Assembly (NCBI GenBank): GCA_937975765.1
Contig: CALJUR010000077.1
Coordinates: 5,235-69,234 of the forward strand
Direction of reading: 5' to 3'
DNA from: an uncultured Myxococcales bacterium
Lineage (GTDB): Bacteria > Myxococcota_A > UBA9042 > DTJE01
DNA length: 64,000 bases
Shown: positions 19,398 to 27,425 of the stretch, piece by piece
How the letters are laid out: every line of letters begins with the position of its first letter
Position numbering within the stretch: position 1 is the stretch's first letter
Notes under the pieces: generated by a model
The model's database searches: none
Told to the model about the DNA's origin: nothing
What the model saw: the letters and a program-made list of their open reading frames with translations, nothing else
Program-made: the position numbers and the translations under genes

Positions 19398-19448
19398 GTG
19401 AGGCAACCCGATGATATTCGGGAATATTGCTTCGGGAACGGGCCCGGG

Positions 19449-20246
19449 TCACCCGCCCGCGCCGCCTCCCTGGACGGTCTTGGTGCGGTCCGCCCCCATC
19501 TCGCCGCCGTGGCCGTGGCGCTTGCCGAGGCCCAGCGAACGGCGCAGATCGTTCTCGGTGACCCCCGGGCCCGACTCGATGGTGTTCTTCTCCTCCTGAT
19601 TGTCCCAGGCGTCGCCCGTCTTCGTCGTGTCCCGGGTCCCGGCCTGGTTGTGGCTGGCGTGGATCAGTTCATGGCCCAGGGCCAGGAAGACCGGCGTGGC
19701 CAGCTTCTTGCCGTCCTTGTCGTAGACCTTGACCGACTTGTCCGACAGGTTCGGGTCCAGGTACACGGTGGAGGCGGACCCCTTGCCGTTCTTCGATGCT
19801 GCGTCATCGTGGGCGCCGGCTGCCGCCCCCGTCACCTTCTTGCTGGGCCGGATGGTGACGTCCTTCCCGCCCTCCGCCAGTTGCTTCAGCAACTTCCTGC
19901 CCGGCGGGATGGTCATCAGCCGCTTCAGCGCCTTGATGACCTTCTCCTTGAAGCCCGGGTACGAGTCGTTGGTGTGTCCCCAGTCGGTGCCGCTGGTCTC
20001 GTGGATCTTGATGCTGGTGGTGCCGGCCTCGATCTTCTTGAACAGGTCCTCGGCCTCGGTCTTCTGCTTCTTGAAGATCCAGTTGGTGGTCGGCAGGGCG
20101 CCCTTGTAGCCGTCCGGGACCACCATGATGTCCCAGCCCAGCAGCTTGCCCTTCTCCGGCTTGGCGGCCTCGGCCGGGGCGGGTGCCTGGTTCTGCTGGA
20201 CCTCGTTCGCCTGGCGGTCCTGCTCGTTCTCCCGGGTGTCTCCCAC
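19449..20246 (-). CDS. M91-like zinc metallopeptidase, effector-like
   Basis: 265 residues. A zinc-binding HExxH is visible as GHELIHASHN (His192, Glu193, His196), followed about 20 residues on by NQEEKNTIESG, the order seen in the NleD-type M91 family of injected effectors. The first 35 residues are polar, Gln/Ala/Pro-rich and probably disordered, with no signal peptide, which fits delivery by a contractile or type III-like system. GTG start with AGGAGG upstream. It lies 39 bp after the 20286-20909 gene and divergent from an eCIS-like AAA+ ATPase. Effector status is an inference; a housekeeping zinc protease is possible. Confidence 0.7.
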   Translation of the reverse strand: MGDTRENEQDRQANEVQQNQAPAPAEAAKPEKGKLLGWDIMVVPDGYKGALPTTNWIFKKQKTEAEDLFKKIEAGTTSIKIHETSGTDWGHTNDSYPGFKEKVIKALKRLMTIPPGRKLLKQLAEGGKDVTIRPSKKVTGAAAGAHDDAASKNGKGSASTVYLDPNLSDKSVKVYDKDGKKLATPVFLALGHELIHASHNQAGTRDTTKTGDAWDNQEEKNTIESGPGVTENDLRRSLGLGKRHGHGGEMGADRTKTVQGGGAGG

Positions 20247-20285
20247 GGCGTCCTCCTGCCGGGCAAGGCGTCCCGGCGCGGGCGG

Positions 20286-20909
20286 CTACAGGTCCACGAA
20301 CACCGGTTCCGACACCACCAGCCGCTGTCCTGCCAGCAGTTGCGAGTACCCGATGCCGGGGCGGTCCTTCGCGGTCACCGGGCGGTCGGACAGCCCGACC
20401 TCCAGCCGGAAGGCCACCTTCCCGGCCGGGGGCGTCGCCGGCGGGTGTGGCTGGAAGAAGTGGTCCGACTGCTGGATCGGCAGCTTGACCTCGATGCGGC
20501 CGGACTCGGTCTGGCCGGGGGCCAGCGTGCGGGTCAGCGGGATCTCGACCATCAGGAAGTCCAGGCCCTCGGGCTGCGGGTTCAGGCTCATGGCCAGGCG
20601 GATCGAGTGCGCGTCGTCCACCCGCGTGTAGGGCATCCGCTGGCCCTGGTACAGGTGCAAGGGCGCGTCCCCGCCGTTGCGGATCCGGTAGGTGAAGGTC
20701 AGCGCCTTCGCGGTCCGCTTGCCGGCCGCCAGCGACACCTCGATCCCCTTCTTCTCTTCCTGCATGGATGGTCCCCCTTCCGGCCCGGCGAGGGCCCGGG
20801 CGGCTGGATGCGACGTCGTGGCCAGGAGGCCGGCCAGGCACGCGAGGAACAGCGGCAGCGCGCACCCGCGATCCGTGGCTCCCCGGCGGGGCCGGCAGCG
20901 TGGCGACAT
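20286..20909 (-). CDS. Possibly secreted beta-rich protein, unknown
   Basis: 207 residues from the ATG at 20909. The first 45 residues contain a signal-like stretch (GCALPLFLACLAGLLATTSH). An alternative in-frame ATG at 20765 (MQEEKKGIEV) has the better ribosome site (GGAAGGGGG) and would give a 159-residue cytoplasmic protein; I cannot decide between them. The body has an immunoglobulin-like beta pattern (RIRNGGDAPLHLYQGQRMPY, SLNPQPEGLDFLMVEIPLTR) similar to proteinase-inhibitor or chaperone-like sandwiches. It precedes the M91 peptidase in the same direction, so it may be its partner or immunity protein (inference). Confidence 0.6.
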   Translation of the reverse strand: MSPRCRPRRGATDRGCALPLFLACLAGLLATTSHPAARALAGPEGGPSMQEEKKGIEVSLAAGKRTAKALTFTYRIRNGGDAPLHLYQGQRMPYTRVDDAHSIRLAMSLNPQPEGLDFLMVEIPLTRTLAPGQTESGRIEVKLPIQQSDHFFQPHPPATPPAGKVAFRLEVGLSDRPVTAKDRPGIGYSQLLAGQRLVVSEPVFVDL

Positions 20910-20980
20910 TCACGACCCGTTGATTTGCACCGCTCTTTCCCCTACGTTGAAACCCGCACCCTGTCAAGCGCGGAGGCTCC

Positions 20981-23095
20981 ATGGCGTCCGATTCCGAACC
21001 CCTGGTGGCCGAGGTCCAGGACCGGCTGGACGGGCCCGCAGGGGCCTATTCCGACGCGGCCGATCACCTGGAGGACGAGGCGCTGCGGGCGTGCTTCTGC
21101 GCCGGCATCGTGCAGGAGGCGGGCACGGACGGGACGGCCCCGGACGACCCGGAGGGTGGCGGGCCGGCGCACCTGGCCAAGGCGTTCGCGCGGCACGTCC
21201 GGGCGCGGGTCGAGGCCAGCGCGGGCGTGGACCTGGCTCTGGCGCGGCTGGCCGCCGGGTCCGGGCTGGACGGCGCGCCCTTCGACGTGCTGGCGGTGGT
21301 GCTGGCGGCCGAGGCCTGCCCCCGGATCGCGCGGCGGTGGTGCGGGCTGTCCGGCGACGACCGCCCCGGGAACCCCCGGCTGGACGACCTGGCGCGTCTG
21401 CTGGCGCCCGCGGACCCCGGCGCGTCGCGTCGCCTGCGGCAGGCGCTGCTGTCCCCGGAGGGGCCCCTGCTGCGCGACGGCCTCCTGGAGGCCGCGGCCC
21501 CCGGCCCGCACGACGTGACCGCCGGCACCTGCGACGTGCGGCTGCGGGCCGGCCGGACGGCGCGGCGCGCCTTCGCGGCGTGGCTGGGGACCCCGCCCGA
21601 GTTGCTGCCCCATTCCCGGCTGGTCGATCCGGACGTGGCGATCTACGACGTCGTGCTGCCCGGCGACGAGGCGTCCAGGCTGCTGTCGGTCCTGGCGGCC
21701 CCGCGCCGGGAGGGCGCGTCCGGCCCGGTGTTCGTGCTGCTGGGCCCTGCCGGCCTGGGCAAGCGCACGACGGCGCTGGCGGTGGCGAAGGGCCTCCACC
21801 GCCGGCTGCTGGTGGTGTCGGGCCCCTCGCTGGCCCTGGCGCGCCAGCCTGCGGACCTGCTGGGGCGCGTGTTCGACGCGACGCTGGATCCCGCGGTGCT
21901 GGTGCTGGTCGAGGGCGCCGAGGCGCTGGCTGGCGCCCCCGGGCCGCTCTCCGACGCGTTCGCCCTGCGGCTGCGGGACGCCCCGGGTCCCCTGCTGCTG
22001 ACGTTCCGGTCCGAGGCCGGGCTGGACGAGCGGCTGGACCCGTCGGTCGACTGCGTGGTCCGCTTCCGGCCGCCGGCCGTTCCCGAGCGCGTGCAACTCT
22101 GGGAGAGCCACCTGCCCGACGACCTGGCCGTGTCGGAGGATCTGGACCTGCGACAACTGGCCTCGCGCTACCCGCTGACGGGGCGGCACATCCGGAACGC
22201 CGTGGACCTGGCCGCGGGCCTCTGGCGGGCCGAGCGCCGGGCAGACCCGATGCCGGTCGACCGGCTGGCCACGGCGGCGGACATGCAACTGCGGGCCGAC
22301 CTGGCCGGGTTCGCCGAGGAGCGCGCCGCGTCGCACCGGCTGGAGGACGTGGTGCTGCCGGACGAGCAGGCCGCGCAACTGCAGGAGGTGCGGCAGGCCT
22401 GCGCCGTGCACGCCCGGGTGATGACCGCCTGGGGGTTCGGCCGGGCCCTGTCGAAGGGGCGCGGCCTGGGCATCCTGTTCGACGGCGAGCCCGGGACCGG
22501 CAAGACGCACGCCGCCGAGGCACTGGCCAGCGAACTGTCGCTGCGGCTGTTCCAGGTGTCGATCCCGCGGATCGTCAGCAAGTGGGTCGGCGAGACCGAG
22601 AAGAACATCGCGGCGATCTTCCGGCAGGCCCGGCACGCCAACGCCCTGCTGCTGTTCGACGAAGCGGACGCCCTGTTCAGCGCCCGCACCGAGGTCGAGA
22701 CCTCGAACGACCGGCACGCCAACATGGAGATCAACAGCCTTCTGCAGGAGATCGAGCACTACGACGGCGTCACGGTGCTGACCACGAACCTGAAACGCAA
22801 CCTGGACCGGGCCGTCGAGCGGCGGATCGCGTTCCGGATCGCCTTCCCGTTTCCGGACGCGGCGCTGCGCGCCCGGCTGTGGGAGCGGTTGGTGCCGCGC
22901 GAGGCCCCGCTGGCCGGGGACGTGCGGTTCGCCGAACTGGCCGCGCGCTACGAACTGTCGGGTGGGCACATCAAGAACGCCGTGCTGCGGGCCGCGTACC
23001 GGGCGATGTCGGACGGCGGGCCGATCGCGATGCGGCACCTGTCGCAGGCCGCCGCGCTGGAGGCCCGGAACCTCGGCCGCCTGGTGCGGGACTGA
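20981..23095 (+). CDS. Double AAA+ ATPase resembling eCIS (Afp15/Pvc15-type) ATPases
   Basis: 704 residues. An N-terminal helical region (1-200) leads to a first ATPase module with Walker A GPAGLGKRT (255-263) but a degenerate Walker B (VLVLVEGAEAL). The second module is complete: Walker A GEPGTGKT (502-509), Walker B LLLFDEADALF (Asp560-Glu561), then DRHANMEINSLLQEIE and VTVLTTNLKRNLDRAVERR. That second-module wording is very close to ATPases that accompany extracellular contractile injection systems. No sheath, tube or baseplate gene is in this window, so the ATPase is an outlier or the locus is split. Repeats lie at both ends of the block. The ATG at 20981 has GGAGG upstream. Confidence 0.75.
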   Translation: MASDSEPLVAEVQDRLDGPAGAYSDAADHLEDEALRACFCAGIVQEAGTDGTAPDDPEGGGPAHLAKAFARHVRARVEASAGVDLALARLAAGSGLDGAPFDVLAVVLAAEACPRIARRWCGLSGDDRPGNPRLDDLARLLAPADPGASRRLRQALLSPEGPLLRDGLLEAAAPGPHDVTAGTCDVRLRAGRTARRAFAAWLGTPPELLPHSRLVDPDVAIYDVVLPGDEASRLLSVLAAPRREGASGPVFVLLGPAGLGKRTTALAVAKGLHRRLLVVSGPSLALARQPADLLGRVFDATLDPAVLVLVEGAEALAGAPGPLSDAFALRLRDAPGPLLLTFRSEAGLDERLDPSVDCVVRFRPPAVPERVQLWESHLPDDLAVSEDLDLRQLASRYPLTGRHIRNAVDLAAGLWRAERRADPMPVDRLATAADMQLRADLAGFAEERAASHRLEDVVLPDEQAAQLQEVRQACAVHARVMTAWGFGRALSKGRGLGILFDGEPGTGKTHAAEALASELSLRLFQVSIPRIVSKWVGETEKNIAAIFRQARHANALLLFDEADALFSARTEVETSNDRHANMEINSLLQEIEHYDGVTVLTTNLKRNLDRAVERRIAFRIAFPFPDAALRARLWERLVPREAPLAGDVRFAELAARYELSGGHIKNAVLRAAYRAMSDGGPIAMRHLSQAAALEARNLGRLVRD

Positions 23096-23098
23096 CCT

Positions 23099-23226
23099 AA
23101 TTCAGGGACAGTCACCATTATTGATAGCGTAACCGCATGTAATTCCTAGACACGCCTTCCGGCTGGTATCAAACATCAATGAATACAATCTGTTAGTACA
23201 CGAATAATGGTGACTGTCCCTGAATT
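23099..23226. mobile_element. 128-bp element with perfect 24-bp terminal inverted repeats
   Basis: Bases 23099-23122 and 23203-23226 are exact inverted copies (24 of 24), each carrying the core GGGACAGTCACCATTATTG. The 80-base interior is markedly AT-richer than the surrounding DNA and has no gene. It starts 4 bp past the AAA+ ATPase stop. This has the form of a MITE or a paired REP element (BIME). No clear target duplication is visible. Confidence 0.8.
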
Positions 23227-23311
23227 GAAAGCCCCGGCCCGTCACCGGGGAAGCAGTCGGTGGCGGGCCGGGGTGGCCGGGAGCGCCTCGTGGCAGGAGG
23301 CGCGCCGCGGA

Positions 23312-23971
23312 TCAGCGCGAGTGGCGCGGTGCAGGGCCGCGGCCGGGGTTCCCGGATCGTCCCCTGTTCCCGCCAACCCGGTTGCCGGGCCCCCTATTCC
23401 TGCCGGTGTCGGGGCGGACGGTGCCGTGGCCCTCGCGCTGCGGGGGCCGCCGGACGTCGGGGCCGCGTTCCCGGCCCCGGTCGCCGCGCCGGTCGCGATC
23501 CCTCACGTGGCGTTCGTCCCGGCCGTGGCGGAATCCCGGGTCCCGATCGTGCCGGAAGCCGGGCCCGTGCCCCCGGTCGCGTCCGTATCCGTGCCCGTAC
23601 CGGTGCTGGACCCGCCAGTCGTTCCACCCGATGACCCGCGCGCCGGGCAGCATCGCGTGCACCCGCGGCGGCAGCGGCAGCAGCACCGGAGGCACCAGGC
23701 CCGTCCTCACAAGCACCCACGGGCCGTCGTAGTCGACCGCGCGGTACCAGCCGCCGTCCCACAGCGACCACCAGAAGCCCTCCGCGTAGAACACGTCCAG
23801 GTCGTAGGGCGCCCGGTAGTAGTACACGCCCCGCGGCAGGAGGTGCAGCGAGACGGGCGCGATGCGCGGCGCCGGGAACGCGGCATGCACCCGGACGCGC
23901 GCCTCCGCCACCTCCGGCACGACCGCCATCGTCACGATCGCCATCACACCCAGTACCAGTCGCCTTGCCAT
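23312..23971 (-). CDS. Secreted aromatic- and Arg/Gly-rich protein
   Basis: 219 residues with a signal peptide (MARRLVLGVMAIVTMAVVPE.. to EARVRV). The mid region is packed with Trp and Tyr (GVYYYRAPYDLDVFYAEGFW, WYRAVDYDGPWVLV, then VPPVLLPLPP), a pattern seen in small envelope proteins of proteobacteria with W-Y-x-x-x-Y-x-G-P-W repeats. The last 90 residues are low-complexity His/Arg/Gly/Asp and probably disordered. GGAGG lies 6 bases before the ATG. Frames on the other strand here are shadows of this gene. Function unknown. Confidence 0.65.
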   Translation of the reverse strand: MARRLVLGVMAIVTMAVVPEVAEARVRVHAAFPAPRIAPVSLHLLPRGVYYYRAPYDLDVFYAEGFWWSLWDGGWYRAVDYDGPWVLVRTGLVPPVLLPLPPRVHAMLPGARVIGWNDWRVQHRYGHGYGRDRGHGPGFRHDRDPGFRHGRDERHVRDRDRRGDRGRERGPDVRRPPQREGHGTVRPDTGRNRGPGNRVGGNRGRSGNPGRGPAPRHSR

Positions 23972-24088
23972 GACCCACCTCCCGTGCGGGACCCTCGCGC
24001 CCGGCACCGTCGCCGTCGCGTCGCGGGCCATCGACGAGGCCGGCCGGGCGGATATTCTGGCGACGTGCCCCGCGCGGGGTTCGCGTCC

Positions 24089-24117
24089 TTGACGGGGCCA
24101 CGGAAACCTCGTAGATT
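24089..24117 (+). promoter_or_regulatory. Promoter of the ArnT-like gene
   Basis: TTGACG (24089-24094), a 17-base spacer, TAGATT (24112-24117). The start codon follows 34 bases after the -10 box. The region upstream also serves the divergent 23312-23971 gene. Confidence 0.55.
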
Positions 24118-24151
24118 TCCCGCGTTTTGTGCGTCCGGAGGCGGCATCCTG

Positions 24152-26560
24152 ATGACGACGAACGAAGACACCCGGCCCGGCACCGTTCCCCCCCTGCTGG
24201 CCCAGGATTTCTCGCAAGTTGCGGTCCGCGCGCCCGACCGCCACGAGTGGAAGGTCCGCGCCGCGGTGCTGCTGTTCGCGGCGGCCGTGCTGATCCCGAT
24301 GGCCGGGTCCTTCGGCCTTTGGGACTGCTGGGAGACGCACTACGGCGAGGTCGCGCGCTACATGCACGAGACCGGCGACCTGCTGTCGCCGTGGTGGGGC
24401 TACAAGGATCAGATCGGCACGGAAGCCAAGACCGGCGAGTGGTTCTTCTCCAAGCCCATCCTGATCATGTACGGCGAGATCCTGGCGATGAAGCTGATCG
24501 GCTTCGGCGACTGGGCGATCCGCCTCCCCTGGGCCCTGCTGGGCACGCTGGGGGTCTTCTTCGCCTACTGCACCATCGCGCGCATCTTCGGCCGCAAGAC
24601 CGGCCTGATCGCCGCCGGCATGCTGCTGACCTCGCCCTACTGGTTCTTCCTGTCCCGGCAGGCAGTGACCGACCTGCCCTTCGTCGGGACGCTGACGATC
24701 GGCCTGCTGTTCTTCATGAACGCCTACTTCGGGCCGCGCTTCCACGCGTCCAACCGCGGCTTCATCGCGTGGATGCTGGCCGCGATCGGGCTGTTCCTGC
24801 TGCTGGCCGTGCCGCAGTACATCGTCATCGGGCTGGACCTGGAACCCGAGGGCAACTACGAGCGCTTCGGCGCGGTGATGGCGGCGTGGATCACACTGCA
24901 GAAGATGGGCTGGTTCCACGCGGCCCTGTACTTCGTCGCGACCGGCGTGGTGCTGGCGTTGATCGGGGTGCCCGCGTGGCGCGAGTACAAGGCCGGCACG
25001 CTGTTCACCGACGAGGGCAAGGACAAGTGGCTGCGGCGCGCCGCGCTGTGGACCGCCTACGTGTTCCTGGGCCTGGCGACGCTGGGCAAGGGCCTGCTGG
25101 GCTTCATGCTGCCGGGCGCGATCCTGTGCATCTACCTGATGCTGACGTCCGAGTGGAAGGCGCTGAAGCGGCTGGAGATCCTGCGCGGCGTGCTGATGCT
25201 GTGCCTGGTCATGCTGCCCTGGTACCTGGGCATGTTCGCCAAGCACGGCAACGCGTTCTACACGCGGTTCCTGGTCCACGACCACTTCAACCGGCTGGGC
25301 GCCGGCGTGCACCAGATCGATTCGGGCACGTTCGAGCACTTCCTGAAGTGGGCGGCGCTGGGCACGTTCCCGTGGGTCGGCTTCCTGCCGCTGGTGCTGC
25401 GCGACCTGGCGCGGCTGCGGCTGCGCGACACGCGGCCGGAATCGCGGCTGCGGCTGTTCCTGCTGGTCTGGTCCTTCTTCGCATACGTGCTGTTCACGCT
25501 GTCGGCGACGAAGTTCCACCACTACATCTTCCCGGCCGTGCCGCCGTTCATCCTGCTGGCGGCGCTGTCCGTGAAGGACTTCCTCACGGACCGCGGCTGG
25601 GCGACGCGGCTGGCGGCGCTGCTGGGCGCGTGCATCGTGGCGGCGGTGGGCACCTGGATCGTCACCGACCAGCAGGCCTTCCGGAACATGTTCACGTACA
25701 AGTACGACCGGCCGCTTCCGGAGTACCCGCCGACCGACCCGGAGGGGCCGGTCAACGCCGGGTCGAAGACGACCTGGGAGAACTCGACCTTCTACAAGTA
25801 CACGAACCCGATCACGCACGACATGCTGCAGGCGGACGCGCTGCAGTACGACACCTTCCTGACCGGCTGGCTGGTGGTGGCGGTGGCGCTGTTCGCGCTG
25901 CTGGCGCTGCCGCCCATCGTGCGGAGGTGGTCCTTCGCGGGGCTGTGGGCGTCGGGGGTGCTGCTGCTGTTGTGGTGCCTGAACTGGTACATGCCGATGC
26001 TGACGCCGTCGTGGTCCGTGAAGTACCTGTTCGAGGACTACTTCGATCGCTGCACGCTGGTGGAGCAAGGCGACTGGGTGAAGAACGCGTACACGCCGGT
26101 GCTGTCGAAGGTCGGCCTGGGGTTCATCCCGGACGCCCTGGGGTCCAAGCCCAAGCGGGTCTGCCAGGAGGACGTCATCGCGTGGCTGATCACCTGGCGC
26201 GGCGAGACGTACTACACGGCCAGCGAGATCAAGCCGCTGATGAAGGCGAACCAGCTGGGGCCGTACCTGGAGACGCTGTACCCGGGCGGGCGGATCTTCG
26301 CGCTGACGCAAGCGGGGCGGACGTCGGGCCTGAAGACGGCGCTGGACCGCGAGACCGAGACGCTGAAGAAGAAGGGCGTCGGCAAGTTCATGAACATCAA
26401 GGAGTGGAAGATCGAGAAACTGAACGAGGAGTCGGCCTACTTCGCGATGTCCGTCGCCACGCCGCTGACCGCCGAGGAGGCGGCCGCCAAGCCGGTGCAG
26501 AAGGACGACGACGAGGGCCCCGGCGCCGAGAAGCAGGACGTCCCGCCCGCCGGGATGTGA
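24152..26560 (+). CDS. ArnT/PMT-like GT-C glycosyltransferase
   Basis: 802 residues with about a dozen membrane helices. The first periplasmic loop holds WDCWETHYGEVARYMHETGD, the acidic motif that in ArnT and protein O-mannosyltransferases forms the active site, followed by EWFFSKPILIMYGEILAM. A later YVLFTLSATKFHHYIFPAVP is the conserved K-x-H-Y segment of ArnT-like enzymes. Such enzymes move a sugar from a lipid-phosphate carrier to lipid A or protein outside the membrane. The C-terminal 200 residues form a soluble domain ending in an acidic tail. ATG at 24152 with GGAGG 11 bases upstream. Acceptor and donor are not predictable here. Confidence 0.85.
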   Translation: MTTNEDTRPGTVPPLLAQDFSQVAVRAPDRHEWKVRAAVLLFAAAVLIPMAGSFGLWDCWETHYGEVARYMHETGDLLSPWWGYKDQIGTEAKTGEWFFSKPILIMYGEILAMKLIGFGDWAIRLPWALLGTLGVFFAYCTIARIFGRKTGLIAAGMLLTSPYWFFLSRQAVTDLPFVGTLTIGLLFFMNAYFGPRFHASNRGFIAWMLAAIGLFLLLAVPQYIVIGLDLEPEGNYERFGAVMAAWITLQKMGWFHAALYFVATGVVLALIGVPAWREYKAGTLFTDEGKDKWLRRAALWTAYVFLGLATLGKGLLGFMLPGAILCIYLMLTSEWKALKRLEILRGVLMLCLVMLPWYLGMFAKHGNAFYTRFLVHDHFNRLGAGVHQIDSGTFEHFLKWAALGTFPWVGFLPLVLRDLARLRLRDTRPESRLRLFLLVWSFFAYVLFTLSATKFHHYIFPAVPPFILLAALSVKDFLTDRGWATRLAALLGACIVAAVGTWIVTDQQAFRNMFTYKYDRPLPEYPPTDPEGPVNAGSKTTWENSTFYKYTNPITHDMLQADALQYDTFLTGWLVVAVALFALLALPPIVRRWSFAGLWASGVLLLLWCLNWYMPMLTPSWSVKYLFEDYFDRCTLVEQGDWVKNAYTPVLSKVGLGFIPDALGSKPKRVCQEDVIAWLITWRGETYYTASEIKPLMKANQLGPYLETLYPGGRIFALTQAGRTSGLKTALDRETETLKKKGVGKFMNIKEWKIEKLNEESAYFAMSVATPLTAEEAAAKPVQKDDDEGPGAEKQDVPPAGM

Positions 26561-26727
26561 TCCCCCCCCGCTCCCGCGAACCTTTTCGACCTCGTCCGCG
26601 CTGCCTGGGGAATGCGATGAACGTTGGCTCTGCCCGGGGAATGCTGGGCGGGCGAGCGTCGGCCGCAGGCGGGGCCCGTCGGTAGCACGCGGGCCCAGCC
26701 AGGCCGCAGAAGGCCAGCCTGGCTGGA
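26561..26727. other. Intergenic DNA, no gene seen
   Basis: The stretch between the ArnT-like gene and the GC palindrome contains a short near-repeat (CTGGGGAATGC then CCGGGGAATGC) and a GCCAGCCTGGCT-type inverted repeat near 26713. I see no start codon with a ribosome site and no RNA gene. Confidence 0.4.
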
Positions 26728-26757
26728 TGCAGGGCGGGGGCCCCGTCCCCCGCCTCC
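26728..26757 (-). repeat. GC-palindrome repeat, copy 1
   Basis: A 30-base unit whose centre is the hairpin GGCGGGGG / CCCCCGCC. It differs at one base from the copy at 62508-62537. It lies just past the FKBP stop on the minus strand, where the hairpin might also aid termination. See copies at 35697, 35840, 62439 and 62508. Confidence 0.75.
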
Positions 26758-26765
26758 TCCTCGAT

Positions 26766-27323
26766 CTACTGCACGCCCAGCAACTCGACGTCGAACACCA
26801 GCGTCGCGTTCGGGGGGATGACGCCGCCGGCGCCGCGCGGGCCGTAGCCGAGTTCCGGCGGGATCGTCAGCTTGCGCTTGCCGCCGACCTTCATCGTGGA
26901 CAGGCCCTCGTCCCATCCCTTGATGACCATGCCGCGGCCCAGCACGAACTTGAAGGGCTGCCCGCGATCGACGGACGAATCGAACTTCTTGCCGTCGGTC
27001 AGCCAGCCGGTGTAGTGCACGACGACGGTCTGCCCGACCTGCGGCTGCGCGCCGGTGCCGACCGTGATCTCCTGGTACTTCAGGCCGGACGGGGTGGTCA
27101 CCATCTCCATGGGGGTCGCCTCCTGTGCCGCGGCGGGCGCGGCGGGCTGTGCCGCGGCCGGGGCCGGGGCGGTTGCGGGCTGTGCGGCCGGGGCCGCGGG
27201 CTGCGCCTGGGCCGCCGGGGCGGTCGCGGGCGCGGGGGGCGTCTTCGGGGCTTCGGTATTGCCCTTGCACGCCGTGGTGGCCAGCAGGCCGGCTGCCAGG
27301 AACGGGATCACGCGCACGGTCAT
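26766..27323 (-). CDS. FKBP-type peptidyl-prolyl isomerase lipoprotein
   Basis: 185 residues. A lipoprotein signal (LAAGLLATTAC) is followed by an Ala/Pro/Gln linker of about 65 residues and one FKBP domain (85-185): VGQTVVVHYTGWLTDGKKFD, KFVLGRGMVIKGWDEGLSTM, KRKLTIPPELGYG, then VIPPNATLVFDVELL. The Tyr, Asp, Phe, Trp and Tyr residues of the active-site pocket are present. It should speed proline isomerisation during folding of exported proteins. The start at 27323 is chosen for its GGAGG 7 bases upstream; further in-frame ATGs lie at 27335 and 27383 but would lengthen the pre-signal tail. Confidence 0.9.
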   Translation of the reverse strand: MTVRVIPFLAAGLLATTACKGNTEAPKTPPAPATAPAAQAQPAAPAAQPATAPAPAAAQPAAPAAAQEATPMEMVTTPSGLKYQEITVGTGAQPQVGQTVVVHYTGWLTDGKKFDSSVDRGQPFKFVLGRGMVIKGWDEGLSTMKVGGKRKLTIPPELGYGPRGAGGVIPPNATLVFDVELLGVQ

Positions 27324-27425
27324 GGATGCCTCCATCGGGTTGTCACCGGCGCGAGGTTCAACCGGATGGGGCGGGGTTGTCAAGCGCGGCGGTCCTTCCG
27401 CACCCCGTGACGGCGCCGCCCCTTC

